Positions 56,893-64,000 of a DNA stretch of 64,000 nucleotides are shown one piece after another. The stretch comes from Janthinobacterium sp. PAMC25594 (lineage in GTDB: Bacteria > Pseudomonadota > Gammaproteobacteria > Burkholderiales > Burkholderiaceae_D). Both the position numbers and the translations under genes were made by a program. The notes below the pieces were generated by a model, which did no database searches, was not told where the DNA came from, and saw only the letters and a program-made list of their open reading frames with translations. Location of the stretch: NCBI RefSeq assembly GCF_019443505.1, contig NZ_CP080377.1, positions 6,262,001 through 6,326,000 on the forward strand, read 5' to 3'. Positions within the stretch are counted from its first letter, which is position 1, and the number at the start of each line of letters is the position of its first letter.

Positions 56893-57525
56893 ATGATACG
56901 CGTTGCCATTTGTGATGATCACCAAATAGTACGAGCTGGATTCAAGCAGATTTTTTCGTCGTCAAGCGATTTCAGTGTGGTGGCGGAAGCCGGTACGGGG
57001 CGCGAAGCGCTCGATATCGCCCGCCGCGAAATATGTGATGTATTGCTGCTCGATATAGCCATGCCCGACCAGAGCGGCATCGATACCTTGCGCACGATCC
57101 GCCAGGGCCAGCCGGAATTGCCCGTGCTGATACTGAGCGGCTATCCCGCGCAGCAATACGCGCTGAACCTGTTCAAGATGGGCGCGAATGGCTATCTGAA
57201 CAAGGAATGCGAAGCCGATGAGCTGATGACGGCCGTGCGCACCGTGTTCCAGGGGCGCCGCTACGTCAGTTCCACCGTCGGTGAATTGCTGGCGCAGTCG
57301 TTTGACCGCGATACGAATGCCGCCCTGCATACGGAATTGTCGGACCGCGAGTTCCAGGTCTTCCTGCGCCTGGCGCGCGGCGCCACCGTGTCCGATATCG
57401 GCGTGGCCTTGTCGCTGAGCATCAAGACGGTGAGTACTTACCGTACGCGCATCATGGAAAAAATGGGCTTGCAATCGAACAGCGACTTGACCTATTACGC
57501 AATGAAAAACAATTTGCTTGACTAG
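56893..57525 (+). CDS. NarL/FixJ-family response regulator
   Basis: A 210-residue regulator. The receiver domain has acidic pair CDDHQ, phospho-accepting Asp in LLLDIAMPDQ and Lys in YLNKECE. The LuxR-type DNA-binding domain (about 145-205) reads LSDREFQVFLRLARGATVSDIGVALSLSIKTVSTYRTRIMEKM. AAGGGG lies before the ATG and a TATAAT at 56795-56800, without a good -35 element. A kinase of the matching HisKA_3 class follows, so they form a two-component pair. Confidence 0.95.
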   Translation: MIRVAICDDHQIVRAGFKQIFSSSSDFSVVAEAGTGREALDIARREICDVLLLDIAMPDQSGIDTLRTIRQGQPELPVLILSGYPAQQYALNLFKMGANGYLNKECEADELMTAVRTVFQGRRYVSSTVGELLAQSFDRDTNAALHTELSDREFQVFLRLARGATVSDIGVALSLSIKTVSTYRTRIMEKMGLQSNSDLTYYAMKNNLLD

Positions 57526-57668
57526 CGCTGCGGTGCGATCATGGAAACATGATCGCTCAGCCAGCTAGCCAGCACGACTTGTGCAGTGCAGCAGTCTGTG
57601 GCGAGGACTATAATTGGCCTGCGCGGCGCTTTTTCTTGCGCCGAACCTTGCTAAGGATGCACATCAGG

Positions 57669-59084
57669 ATGTATTTCACCGCTGAACCGGCCCCGAATCA
57701 CCGCCTGCCCCTGTACAAGACGATCCTGTGCGTCACTTGCGCCTTGCTGCTTGTACTCAATGGTTTCAGCCTCTATCATAACTTGCAGTCGCTGAAGGGC
57801 ACGAACGCCTTGCTCAGCCAGAGCGCCCGCGTGGCGGACCGCCTGCAGTATTTGAACGTGCTCGTGCTCGATGCGGAAAGCAGCTTGCGCGGCTATTTCA
57901 TTTCCGGCTCCGAAACGTATCTGGGGCCGTCGAAGACCGCTACCACCGAAATCGACAACGAATTCAGCGAGCTGCAAACCTTGCTCGCGGGCAGTCCCAC
58001 GCAGCTGAAAAACCTGGCGCAATTAAAGAGCTTGATCCGTCGCAAGATGTCGATGCTGCAAGAGTCGATCGAGGTCTACAAGCAGGGCGGGCTGGCTGAA
58101 ATCGTCAATATCTCGCGCGTCACCGATGACCGCGCCACCATGGATGAAATCCGCCTGCAGGTGGTGATCATGACGCGCGAACAGAATGAAGCGCTGTCGT
58201 CCGGCAGCGCCGCCTTTTATCATGAATACCAGAAAGCCGTGCTGCTCGGCATCGGCATCAATGCCCTGGCCATCCTCGTGCTGATCATGTTCTACCAGTT
58301 GGTGCGGCGCAGCTTTCAGAACCGCGCGGCCGTCGAGTATGCATTGCAAAATGCTAACGACACGCTGGAATCGACGGTCAGCAAGCGTACGGAGCAATTA
58401 TCCGTGCTGTCGCGCCATTTGATCAGCGTCAATGAAGTGGAGAAGGCGCGCCTGGCGCGTGAGCTGCACGATGAGCTGGGTGCCCATTTGACGTCGATCA
58501 GCATGGACCTGGGCGCCGTCACGCAGCAACTGGCGCACACGCAGCCTGAACTGGCCGCGCAATTGCGCCGCGCCAAGGCAACCCTGCTGGAAACGGTGGA
58601 ACTGAAGCGCCGCATCGTCGAGGATTTGCGCCCCAGCCTGCTGGACAACCTGGGCCTGTGCGCCGCCATCGAAAGCTATTGCGAGGATTTCGCGCGCATG
58701 AGCTCGGTTCGCTGCGAAACGGACGTGGCCATCAATATCGATAACCGCGAAGCCACCCTGACGATTGCCCTGTTCCGTATCGTGCAGGAATCGCTGACGA
58801 ATATTCTCAAATATGCGCGCGCCGGCATGGTCAGCGTGACATTGAAACGCAATGAACATGGCCTGGTGCTGCGCGTCATCGACGACGGCATCGGCATCAC
58901 CGAAGATGCGCTGCAAAAACCCATGTCGCACGGCTTGCTGGGCATGCGCGAACGGGCCTTGCTGCTGGGCGGTACCCTCACCGTGCGCCAGGGGCCGGAA
59001 GGCAAGGGCACGTGCGTGGAAGCCGTGATTCCGCTGCCGCTGACGCCGGAGCCGGAAGACATCAATGCGGATGCCGAGGCGTAA
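57669..59084 (+). CDS. NarL-class sensor histidine kinase with CHASE3-like sensor
   Basis: About 471 residues. Two membrane helices (about 20-38 and 195-215) enclose a periplasmic four-helix sensor with the CHASE3-like LDAESSLRGYFISGSETYLGP. After a coiled coil comes HisKA_3 with the His in ARELHDELGAHLTSI, then HATPase with VQESLTNILKYARA and DDGIGI. The longer frame to 57549 is possible; I chose the ATG giving MYFTAEPAPNHRLPLYKT with AAGGA upstream. It is the partner of the preceding regulator and ends at a strong bidirectional terminator. Confidence 0.92.
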   Translation: MYFTAEPAPNHRLPLYKTILCVTCALLLVLNGFSLYHNLQSLKGTNALLSQSARVADRLQYLNVLVLDAESSLRGYFISGSETYLGPSKTATTEIDNEFSELQTLLAGSPTQLKNLAQLKSLIRRKMSMLQESIEVYKQGGLAEIVNISRVTDDRATMDEIRLQVVIMTREQNEALSSGSAAFYHEYQKAVLLGIGINALAILVLIMFYQLVRRSFQNRAAVEYALQNANDTLESTVSKRTEQLSVLSRHLISVNEVEKARLARELHDELGAHLTSISMDLGAVTQQLAHTQPELAAQLRRAKATLLETVELKRRIVEDLRPSLLDNLGLCAAIESYCEDFARMSSVRCETDVAINIDNREATLTIALFRIVQESLTNILKYARAGMVSVTLKRNEHGLVLRVIDDGIGITEDALQKPMSHGLLGMRERALLLGGTLTVRQGPEGKGTCVEAVIPLPLTPEPEDINADAEA

Positions 59085-59097
59085 TTTTCTTTGATAC

Positions 59098-59134
59098 AAA
59101 AAAATGGCCGGGCATGCAGCCCGGCCATTTTTTT
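59098..59134. terminator. bidirectional intrinsic terminator
   Basis: A7, TGGCCGGGC (59105-59113), five-base loop, GCCCGGCCA (59119-59127), T7. It serves the kinase gene on the plus strand and the Crp/Fnr gene on the minus strand. Confidence 0.95.
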
Positions 59135-59156
59135 ATCTGTTCAGATCAGCCGTGGA

Positions 59157-59966
59157 TCAGCAGCGCGACACGTCGCGCAGCAAGCGGTCGTATTCCGTCT
59201 TGGCCACCTTGTAGCACTCGCCCGCATAGCATTCCAGGCCAGCGCGGTCCAGCACCGTGATATTGCCGCGGCGATAGTGGATCAAGCCTTCATCCTGCAA
59301 TTTGCCGGCGGCGGCCGTGATGCTTTCGCGGCGCACGCCCAGCATGATGGAGATCAGCTCTTGCGTCACTTTGAGTTCGTTCGATGGCGAACGGTCCAGG
59401 CGGTCCAGCAGCCAGCGGCACAGCTTTTGCTCGATCGAGCTGTGGCGGCCGCCGACGGCGTTCTGCGCCATTTGCGCAAACAGGGCGTTGGTATAGCGCA
59501 TCAGCAACTGGGGCAGCGCGCCGCCCTGGTTAAATGCATCGCGCAGGCTTTGCGTTTTCAGGCGGTAACCGTAGCCGGCGCTTTGCACGACGGCCGTGCA
59601 CATGGCGCGTTCGCCGGCCAGCAGCGAGGCACCGGCCACGCCTTCATGGCCGACGACGGCGATTTCCGTCGTGGCGCCATCTTCCATCACATACAGCAGC
59701 GAAATGATGGCGGTGGTGGGGAAATAGCTGTATTCCAGGTTGTTGCCGTAGGCATACAGTTCCTTGCCGAAAGGCAGTTCCACCAGTTCCAGGTCTTCGA
59801 ACAGCGATTCGAGCGCGGCGCGCGGCAGGGCGGCCAGCAATTCATTTTGTTGGGCACTGCTGAGGCTAACCCGCGACGCAAGCTTGATTTCCCGTCCGGC
59901 CGCCGGCATGGCGCGCGGCAGCAACTGGTTCTTCTGGACCGGGGTGATAAGTTGAGTATGGCTCAT
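59157..59966 (-). CDS. Crp/Fnr-family transcriptional regulator
   Basis: A 269-residue regulator. A cyclic-nucleotide-binding fold (about 60-165; ELPFGKELYAYGNNLEYSYFPTTAIISLLY) is followed by a C-terminal winged helix with LKVTQELISIMLGVRRESITAAAGKLQDEGLI. The Cys cluster of FNR is missing from the N-terminus, so it is not an iron-sulfur oxygen sensor. The effector is unknown. The ATG at 59966 has GAGGA 6 bases upstream; the longer frame runs into the promoter region. Single gene. Confidence 0.93.
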   Translation of the reverse strand: MSHTQLITPVQKNQLLPRAMPAAGREIKLASRVSLSSAQQNELLAALPRAALESLFEDLELVELPFGKELYAYGNNLEYSYFPTTAIISLLYVMEDGATTEIAVVGHEGVAGASLLAGERAMCTAVVQSAGYGYRLKTQSLRDAFNQGGALPQLLMRYTNALFAQMAQNAVGGRHSSIEQKLCRWLLDRLDRSPSNELKVTQELISIMLGVRRESITAAAGKLQDEGLIHYRRGNITVLDRAGLECYAGECYKVAKTEYDRLLRDVSRC

Positions 59967-60097
59967 AGTATTCCTCACAGGCTTTTTACATCGGAGTGCG
60001 ACTGCCGCGTTGCTGGTCAAAAAAGTTGCCGATTCCATGTGGTCACGGCGTTTTTGTCGACCGCGCGCTGCAGATCGCGATGTAGCTACTTTAAAAG

Positions 60098-60135
60098 CTT
60101 ATGTAAGTGGCGAACATAAGATTAGCAGTCGCCAC
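60098..60135. promoter_or_regulatory. overlapping inverted repeats upstream of the Crp/Fnr gene
   Basis: CTTATG-N11-CATAAG (60098-60120) overlaps GTGGCGA-N15-TCGCCAC (60107-60135). Both lie in the 225-bp gap between the chemoreceptor stop and the regulator start, in a position suited to autoregulation. Confidence 0.33.
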
Positions 60136-60191
60136 CTTGTAGTCTCTTTTGAGGCGAAATTGTAGTCCTTGTCCTACACTCACACTTTTGA

Positions 60192-62249
60192 CTAGCTAGC
60201 CTTGCGCCGTTCTGCGCGATTTTGTGATATGACGCGCGGCTTGTTGGCACTCCGCAGGCCGGCCGGACGCACGCTGGGCAAGCCGTCACGCATGCTCGTG
60301 GCACTCGCCAGGCGCGCGCCTGACGCCTCGTGTTCGCCCAGGCGGAAGCGGCTGACGGCCTGCGTCAGCGCCTCGCCTTCCTGGTGCAGGCGCTGCGAAC
60401 CGGCGCGCGCCTCGTCGACTAGGCCCGCGTTCTGGCGCGTCATGTCGTCGATTTGCGCCAGCGCCTGGTTGATGCGGGCGATCTCGCCATTCTGCTCGGC
60501 GCCCGCGCTGCTGATACGCCCGATCACCACGGCTACTTGCTGCACCGCATCGACGACTTGCCGCATGGTGTTGCCGGCGGCATTGACCAGGTCGCCTCCC
60601 GCATCGACGGTGGCCACGGAATCGCCGATCAGGCGCTTGATTTCCAGCGCCGCCTCGTTCGAGCGCTGCGCCAGGCTGCGCACTTCGGAGGCGACGACGG
60701 CAAAGCCGCGTCCTTGCTCGCCGGCTCTGGCCGCTTCCACAGCCGCGTTCAGGGCCAGGATATTCGTCTGGAAGGCGATGCCATTGATGACGCCGATGAT
60801 GTCGACGATCTTGTGCGAGCTGGCCTTGATCGAGGCCATGGTCTCGACCACGGCGCCCACCGTTTGCCCGCCGCGCAGGGCCACATCGGCCGCCGTCGCC
60901 ACCAAGGTGCGTCCCTGTCCTACATGGGCTTCGTTGCGGCCCACGGTGGCCGTCAGCTCGCGCATCGAATCGACGGTGGCGCCCAGCGCGTCCGCTTGCG
61001 TGGCCGTGTGGCCGGACAGGGCGGCATTGCCCTGGGCGATATCGGCGCCGGCCGCCGCGATGACGGCCGCGCCGCCGCGGATTTCCTGCACCAGGGTGGC
61101 CAGGCCATGCGTCATGGCGCCGAAGTCGCGTACCAGGTCGCCGATTTCGTCATGCGCCTGCGAGCTGATGCGCTGCGACAGATCGCCCGCCGCCGCCGCG
61201 CCGACGGCCACGCGCAATTGCGTCACGTCGCGCGCGAAGGCGGCATAGAAGCCCGCGCACAGGTAGGCGGCGGCCAGCAGCACCAGCAGCATGGCCGCCA
61301 GGATCAGGCCGCGGCGCGCCTCGTCGCGGGCGATGCGTTGCGCCAGCAGGCTGTCCAGCGCGCCGGCCGAGGCGCCGGACAGCGCGTGCAGGGCATCGAC
61401 GGCTTGCATGCCGGCCGCGTGGAATTGCGCGCCCGAGGTCTGGTCGTAGGAATTCGTCACTTCATTTTTCGTGCGTTCGAGGAAGGCGAGCGCGGTCGGC
61501 ACGGCTTTCAGCGCTCCTTGCAGGCTGGCGCGCAATTCCGGCCTGGCGGCGAGGATTTCGTCGAAGCGGGCCGGCAGGCGTTCCAGTTCGTGGCGCGCGA
61601 TCAGGGCGTTGGCGTTGACGAGTTGATCTTCGTTCGCTTCGAACAGGCCCGTGTCGATGTAGGCCGCGCCGCGCCCGGCGATGTCGGACAGGCTCTCGGC
61701 CAAGTCGGGCAGCGTGGCGGTAAACACGGCGCTCAGGTGGTTGGCGCCCGCGTCGGGGTCGAGGCTCAGGTGCGAACGGTCGGCCACCAGCTGGCCCAGT
61801 TTGGCCGCCTGGCGCAGCAGCGCCGTGTGCGCCGCGTAGCTGTCGCGCGCCGCGAGGCCCGCCTGGCGGCCCAGCAGGGCTTGCCACTGCTTCGTCAGCT
61901 CGGCCGCCTGGGGCAGGCCGGCGCCGGCCGGCAGGCGCGCCAGGGCCGCCAGAGAAGCCGTGATGCGCGCATTGACGGCCGTGTTGTCCATGCCCGCCTT
62001 GCCGCTCAGGCGCAAGTGCTCGAGGCCGCGCCGTTGCTGCAGCAGCCGCGTGCCTTCCTGCAGCTGGCGCACATAGGCCACGCCCTGCTGCGCATCCTGC
62101 GCCTGGGCCAGCGACTTGCCCAGCTCCGAGATCAGCAGGGTGGTCGCCAGCGCCAGCGGCAGCAGGAAGACCAGGCAGACAAGCATGAATTTGGGCAGCA
62201 GGCGCAAGCGCTGCATGAGTCGGATGGCGGGGGTAAGGAGGATTTTCAT
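60192..62249 (-). CDS. methyl-accepting chemotaxis protein
   Basis: A 685-residue chemoreceptor. The first membrane helix is [20 protein letters not shown] (about 20). A large helical periplasmic sensor (about 45-330) leads to the second helix [21 protein letters not shown] (about 340) and HAMP (about 365-415). The signalling domain has the hairpin tip [40 protein letters not shown]. It lacks a C-terminal CheR-binding pentapeptide; instead there is a basic tail. The ATG at 62249 gives the membrane protein start [15 protein letters not shown]. No che genes are near. The ligand is unknown. Confidence 0.95.
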   Translation of the reverse strand: MKILLTPAIRLMQRLRLLPKFMLVCLVFLLPLALATTLLISELGKSLAQAQDAQQGVAYVRQLQEGTRLLQQRRGLEHLRLSGKAGMDNTAVNARITASLAALARLPAGAGLPQAAELTKQWQALLGRQAGLAARDSYAAHTALLRQAAKLGQLVADRSHLSLDPDAGANHLSAVFTATLPDLAESLSDIAGRGAAYIDTGLFEANEDQLVNANALIARHELERLPARFDEILAARPELRASLQGALKAVPTALAFLERTKNEVTNSYDQTSGAQFHAAGMQAVDALHALSGASAGALDSLLAQRIARDEARRGLILAAMLLVLLAAAYLCAGFYAAFARDVTQLRVAVGAAAAGDLSQRISSQAHDEIGDLVRDFGAMTHGLATLVQEIRGGAAVIAAAGADIAQGNAALSGHTATQADALGATVDSMRELTATVGRNEAHVGQGRTLVATAADVALRGGQTVGAVVETMASIKASSHKIVDIIGVINGIAFQTNILALNAAVEAARAGEQGRGFAVVASEVRSLAQRSNEAALEIKRLIGDSVATVDAGGDLVNAAGNTMRQVVDAVQQVAVVIGRISSAGAEQNGEIARINQALAQIDDMTRQNAGLVDEARAGSQRLHQEGEALTQAVSRFRLGEHEASGARLASATSMRDGLPSVRPAGLRSANKPRVISQNRAERRKAS

Positions 62250-62354
62250 CGGTTTTCCAGGGAAGAGTGGCGACATTTCTGCAGTGCAATGTTGCCTGTG
62301 GATTGTGACCCCTTGATGAAGTGGGCGATTTCGCTTTTCTCCACAGTGAAGCAG

Positions 62355-62383
62355 TTCACACGGAAGGCCGATCCTTCTGTAAA
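62355..62383 (+). promoter_or_regulatory. candidate sigma-70 promoter of prfC
   Basis: TTCACA (62355-62360), a 17-bp spacer and TGTAAA (62378-62383), about 30 bp before the prfC start. Both hexamers are imperfect. Confidence 0.4.
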
Positions 62384-62411
62384 ATCGAGGGTTTTTTGCG
62401 AGGGCCATATT

Positions 62412-64000
62412 ATGGTCACCAATATGGCCAACGAGAACGACATCACTACCCCCGATTCCAGCGACAATGCGGACAACGCCGTGGCGTCAGCCAGCAGCAA
62501 GGCGCCTGCCGTGATCGCGCGCGAAGTGCAGCGCCGCCGCACCTTCGGCATCATTTCCCACCCGGATGCGGGCAAGACCACCTTGACGGAAAAACTGCTG
62601 CTGTTCTCGGGCGCGATCCAGATGGCCGGTACCGTCAAGGCGCGTAAATCGGGCCGCCACGCGACGTCGGACTGGATGGAGATCGAGAAGCAGCGCGGCA
62701 TTTCCGTCGCCTCCTCGGTGATGCAGTTCGAATTCCGCGACCACGTCGTCAACCTGCTCGACACCCCGGGCCACCAGGACTTCTCGGAAGATACCTACCG
62801 CGTGCTGACGGCAGTCGACTCGGCGCTGATGGTGATCGATGCGGCCAAGGGCGTGGAAGCGCAGACGATCAAGCTGCTGGCCGTCTGCCGCATGCGCAAT
62901 ACGCCCATCGTCACCTTCATGAACAAGATGGACCGCGAGACGCGCGATCCGCTGGACCTGCTCGACGAACTCGAATCGGTGCTGAAGATCCAGTGCGCGC
63001 CCGTCACCTGGCCGATCGGCATGGGCAAGAACTTCCGCGGCGTGTATCACCTGCTGAACGACGAGATCATGCTGTTCAAGGCCGGTGAAGAGAAGGCCGA
63101 CGGCGCCTTTGAAATCATCAAGGGCATCGACAACCCGCGCCTGCAGGAGATGTTCCCGCTGGAGATGGACCAGTTGCGCATGGAAGTGGAGCTGGTGCAC
63201 GGCGCATCGAATCCGTTCAACCTGGAAGAATTCCTCTCCGGCGTGCAGACGCCCGTGTTCTTCGGTTCGGCCATCAACAACTTCGGCGTGCGCGAGATTC
63301 TCTCCGCACTGGTCGAGTGGGCGCCGGCACCGCGCGAGCGCGACGCGACAGTGCGTTCGGTGGCGCCGTCCGAGCAGCCATTTACGGGCTTCGTCTTCAA
63401 GATCCAGGCGAACATGGACCCGGCGCACCGCGACCGCATCGCCTTTTTGCGCGTGTGCTCGGGACGTTTCGAGCGCGGCATGAAGGTCAAGCACTTGCGC
63501 CTGGGGCGCGAGATCAAGGTGTCGAACGTGGTGACCTTCATGGCATCGTCGCGCGAACAGGTGGAAGAAGCATACGCGGGCGACATCATCGGCTTGCCGA
63601 ACCATGGCAACATGCAGATCGGCGACAGTTTTTCCGAAGGCGAGATGCTGACCTTTACGGGCATTCCATACTTTGCGCCGGATTTCTTCCGCTCCGTGCG
63701 CATCCGTAATCCCCTGAAGATCAAGCAGTTGCACAAGGGCCTGCAGCAGCTGGGCGAAGAGGGCGCGGTACAGGTCTTCAAGCCGGTGCAGGGCGGCGAA
63801 CTGGTACTGGGCGCCGTCGGCGTGCTGCAGTTCGAGGTGGTGGCGAGCCGCTTGCTCAACGAGTATGGCGTCGACGCCGTGTTCGAAGGCACCAGCATCA
63901 GCAGCGCGCGCTGGGTCAGCTGCGACGACAAGCGCACCTTGCAGGACTTCGAAAACGCGCTGGGTCACAACGTGGCCTACGATGCGGCCGGCAACATGGC
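62412..64000 (+). CDS. prfC: peptide chain release factor 3 (3' end cut by window)
   Basis: RF3 is the GTPase that recycles RF1 and RF2 from terminated ribosomes. The frame is open to the end of the window (529 complete codons), so only a short C-terminal piece is missing. The P-loop is [13 protein letters not shown], switch [16 protein letters not shown], and the guanine motif NKMDRE. Elongation-factor-like domains follow. An N-terminal Ser/Asp/Ala-rich extension of about 35 residues precedes the GTPase core. The ATG at 62412 is preferred, with another ATG four codons in. Confidence 0.96.
   Translation, partial: MVTNMANENDITTPDSSDNADNAVASASSKAPAVIAREVQRRRTFGIISHPDAGKTTLTEKLLLFSGAIQMAGTVKARKSGRHATSDWMEIEKQRGISVASSVMQFEFRDHVVNLLDTPGHQDFSEDTYRVLTAVDSALMVIDAAKGVEAQTIKLLAVCRMRNTPIVTFMNKMDRETRDPLDLLDELESVLKIQCAPVTWPIGMGKNFRGVYHLLNDEIMLFKAGEEKADGAFEIIKGIDNPRLQEMFPLEMDQLRMEVELVHGASNPFNLEEFLSGVQTPVFFGSAINNFGVREILSALVEWAPAPRERDATVRSVAPSEQPFTGFVFKIQANMDPAHRDRIAFLRVCSGRFERGMKVKHLRLGREIKVSNVVTFMASSREQVEEAYAGDIIGLPNHGNMQIGDSFSEGEMLTFTGIPYFAPDFFRSVRIRNPLKIKQLHKGLQQLGEEGAVQVFKPVQGGELVLGAVGVLQFEVVASRLLNEYGVDAVFEGTSISSARWVSCDDKRTLQDFENALGHNVAYDAAGNM

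Overview
The window reads as a chromosomal segment of a GC-rich betaproteobacterium of the Burkholderiales, most likely Oxalobacteraceae (Janthinobacterium/Massilia-like). This rests on the translation-gene order thrS-infC-rpmI-rplT-pheS-pheT-ihfA-merR, the urease operon order ureD-A-B-C-E-F-G-J, the abundance of PAS/GGDEF signalling proteins, and the overall codon bias. No prophage, insertion sequence or CRISPR array is visible. Both ends cut genes: an RND pump on the left and prfC on the right.

Layout. 1-3.2 kb: end of a tripartite multidrug efflux operon (RND permease plus OprM-type lipoprotein). 3.3-7.3 kb: a secreted fasciclin protein, then five paralogous small secreted Ala/Lys/His-rich proteins resembling the acid-shock protein Asr. 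A serine hydrolase sits inside that array, and the three array promoters carry a TGTAA-N5-TGTAA box. 7.4-14.8 kb: non-homologous end joining (ligD, ku), an SDR oxidoreductase co-transcribed with ku, a PAS hybrid kinase and a divergent TetR regulator. ligD and the SDR-ku operon share an upstream sequence element. 14.8-17.8 kb: a SulP transporter trailed by an Imm1-like immunity gene and two small unknown genes, then a GNAT acetyltransferase.

17.9-28.1 kb: a type VI secretion module made only of baseplate (TssF, TssG, TssK), spike (VgrG, PAAR) and a lipase effector with its Tli4-like immunity gene. The immunity gene is split by a one-base frameshift in an A8 run. Sheath, tube, membrane complex and ClpV are absent from the window. 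28.2-35.8 kb: two sensor kinases and a REC-PAS-GGDEF-EAL protein forming a signalling cassette. 35.8-41.6 kb: a complete urease operon preceded by a sigma-54 promoter and an NtrC-like site. 41.6-48.2 kb: mixed metabolism, including ArsR plus Old Yellow Enzyme, DUF1304, a guanidine-II riboswitch controlling a SugE/Gdx exporter with a second SMR protein, an AstE-like hydrolase and an acyltransferase.

48.3-56.7 kb: two identical tRNA-Val(GAC) genes and the translation operon, with infC starting at a non-canonical ATA. 56.9-64 kb: a NarL-type two-component pair, a Crp/Fnr regulator, a chemoreceptor and prfC.

Start sites were moved from the longest reading frame wherever a Shine-Dalgarno site, family N-terminus or stop/start overlap favoured a downstream codon. 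Domain residue ranges are estimates read by eye.
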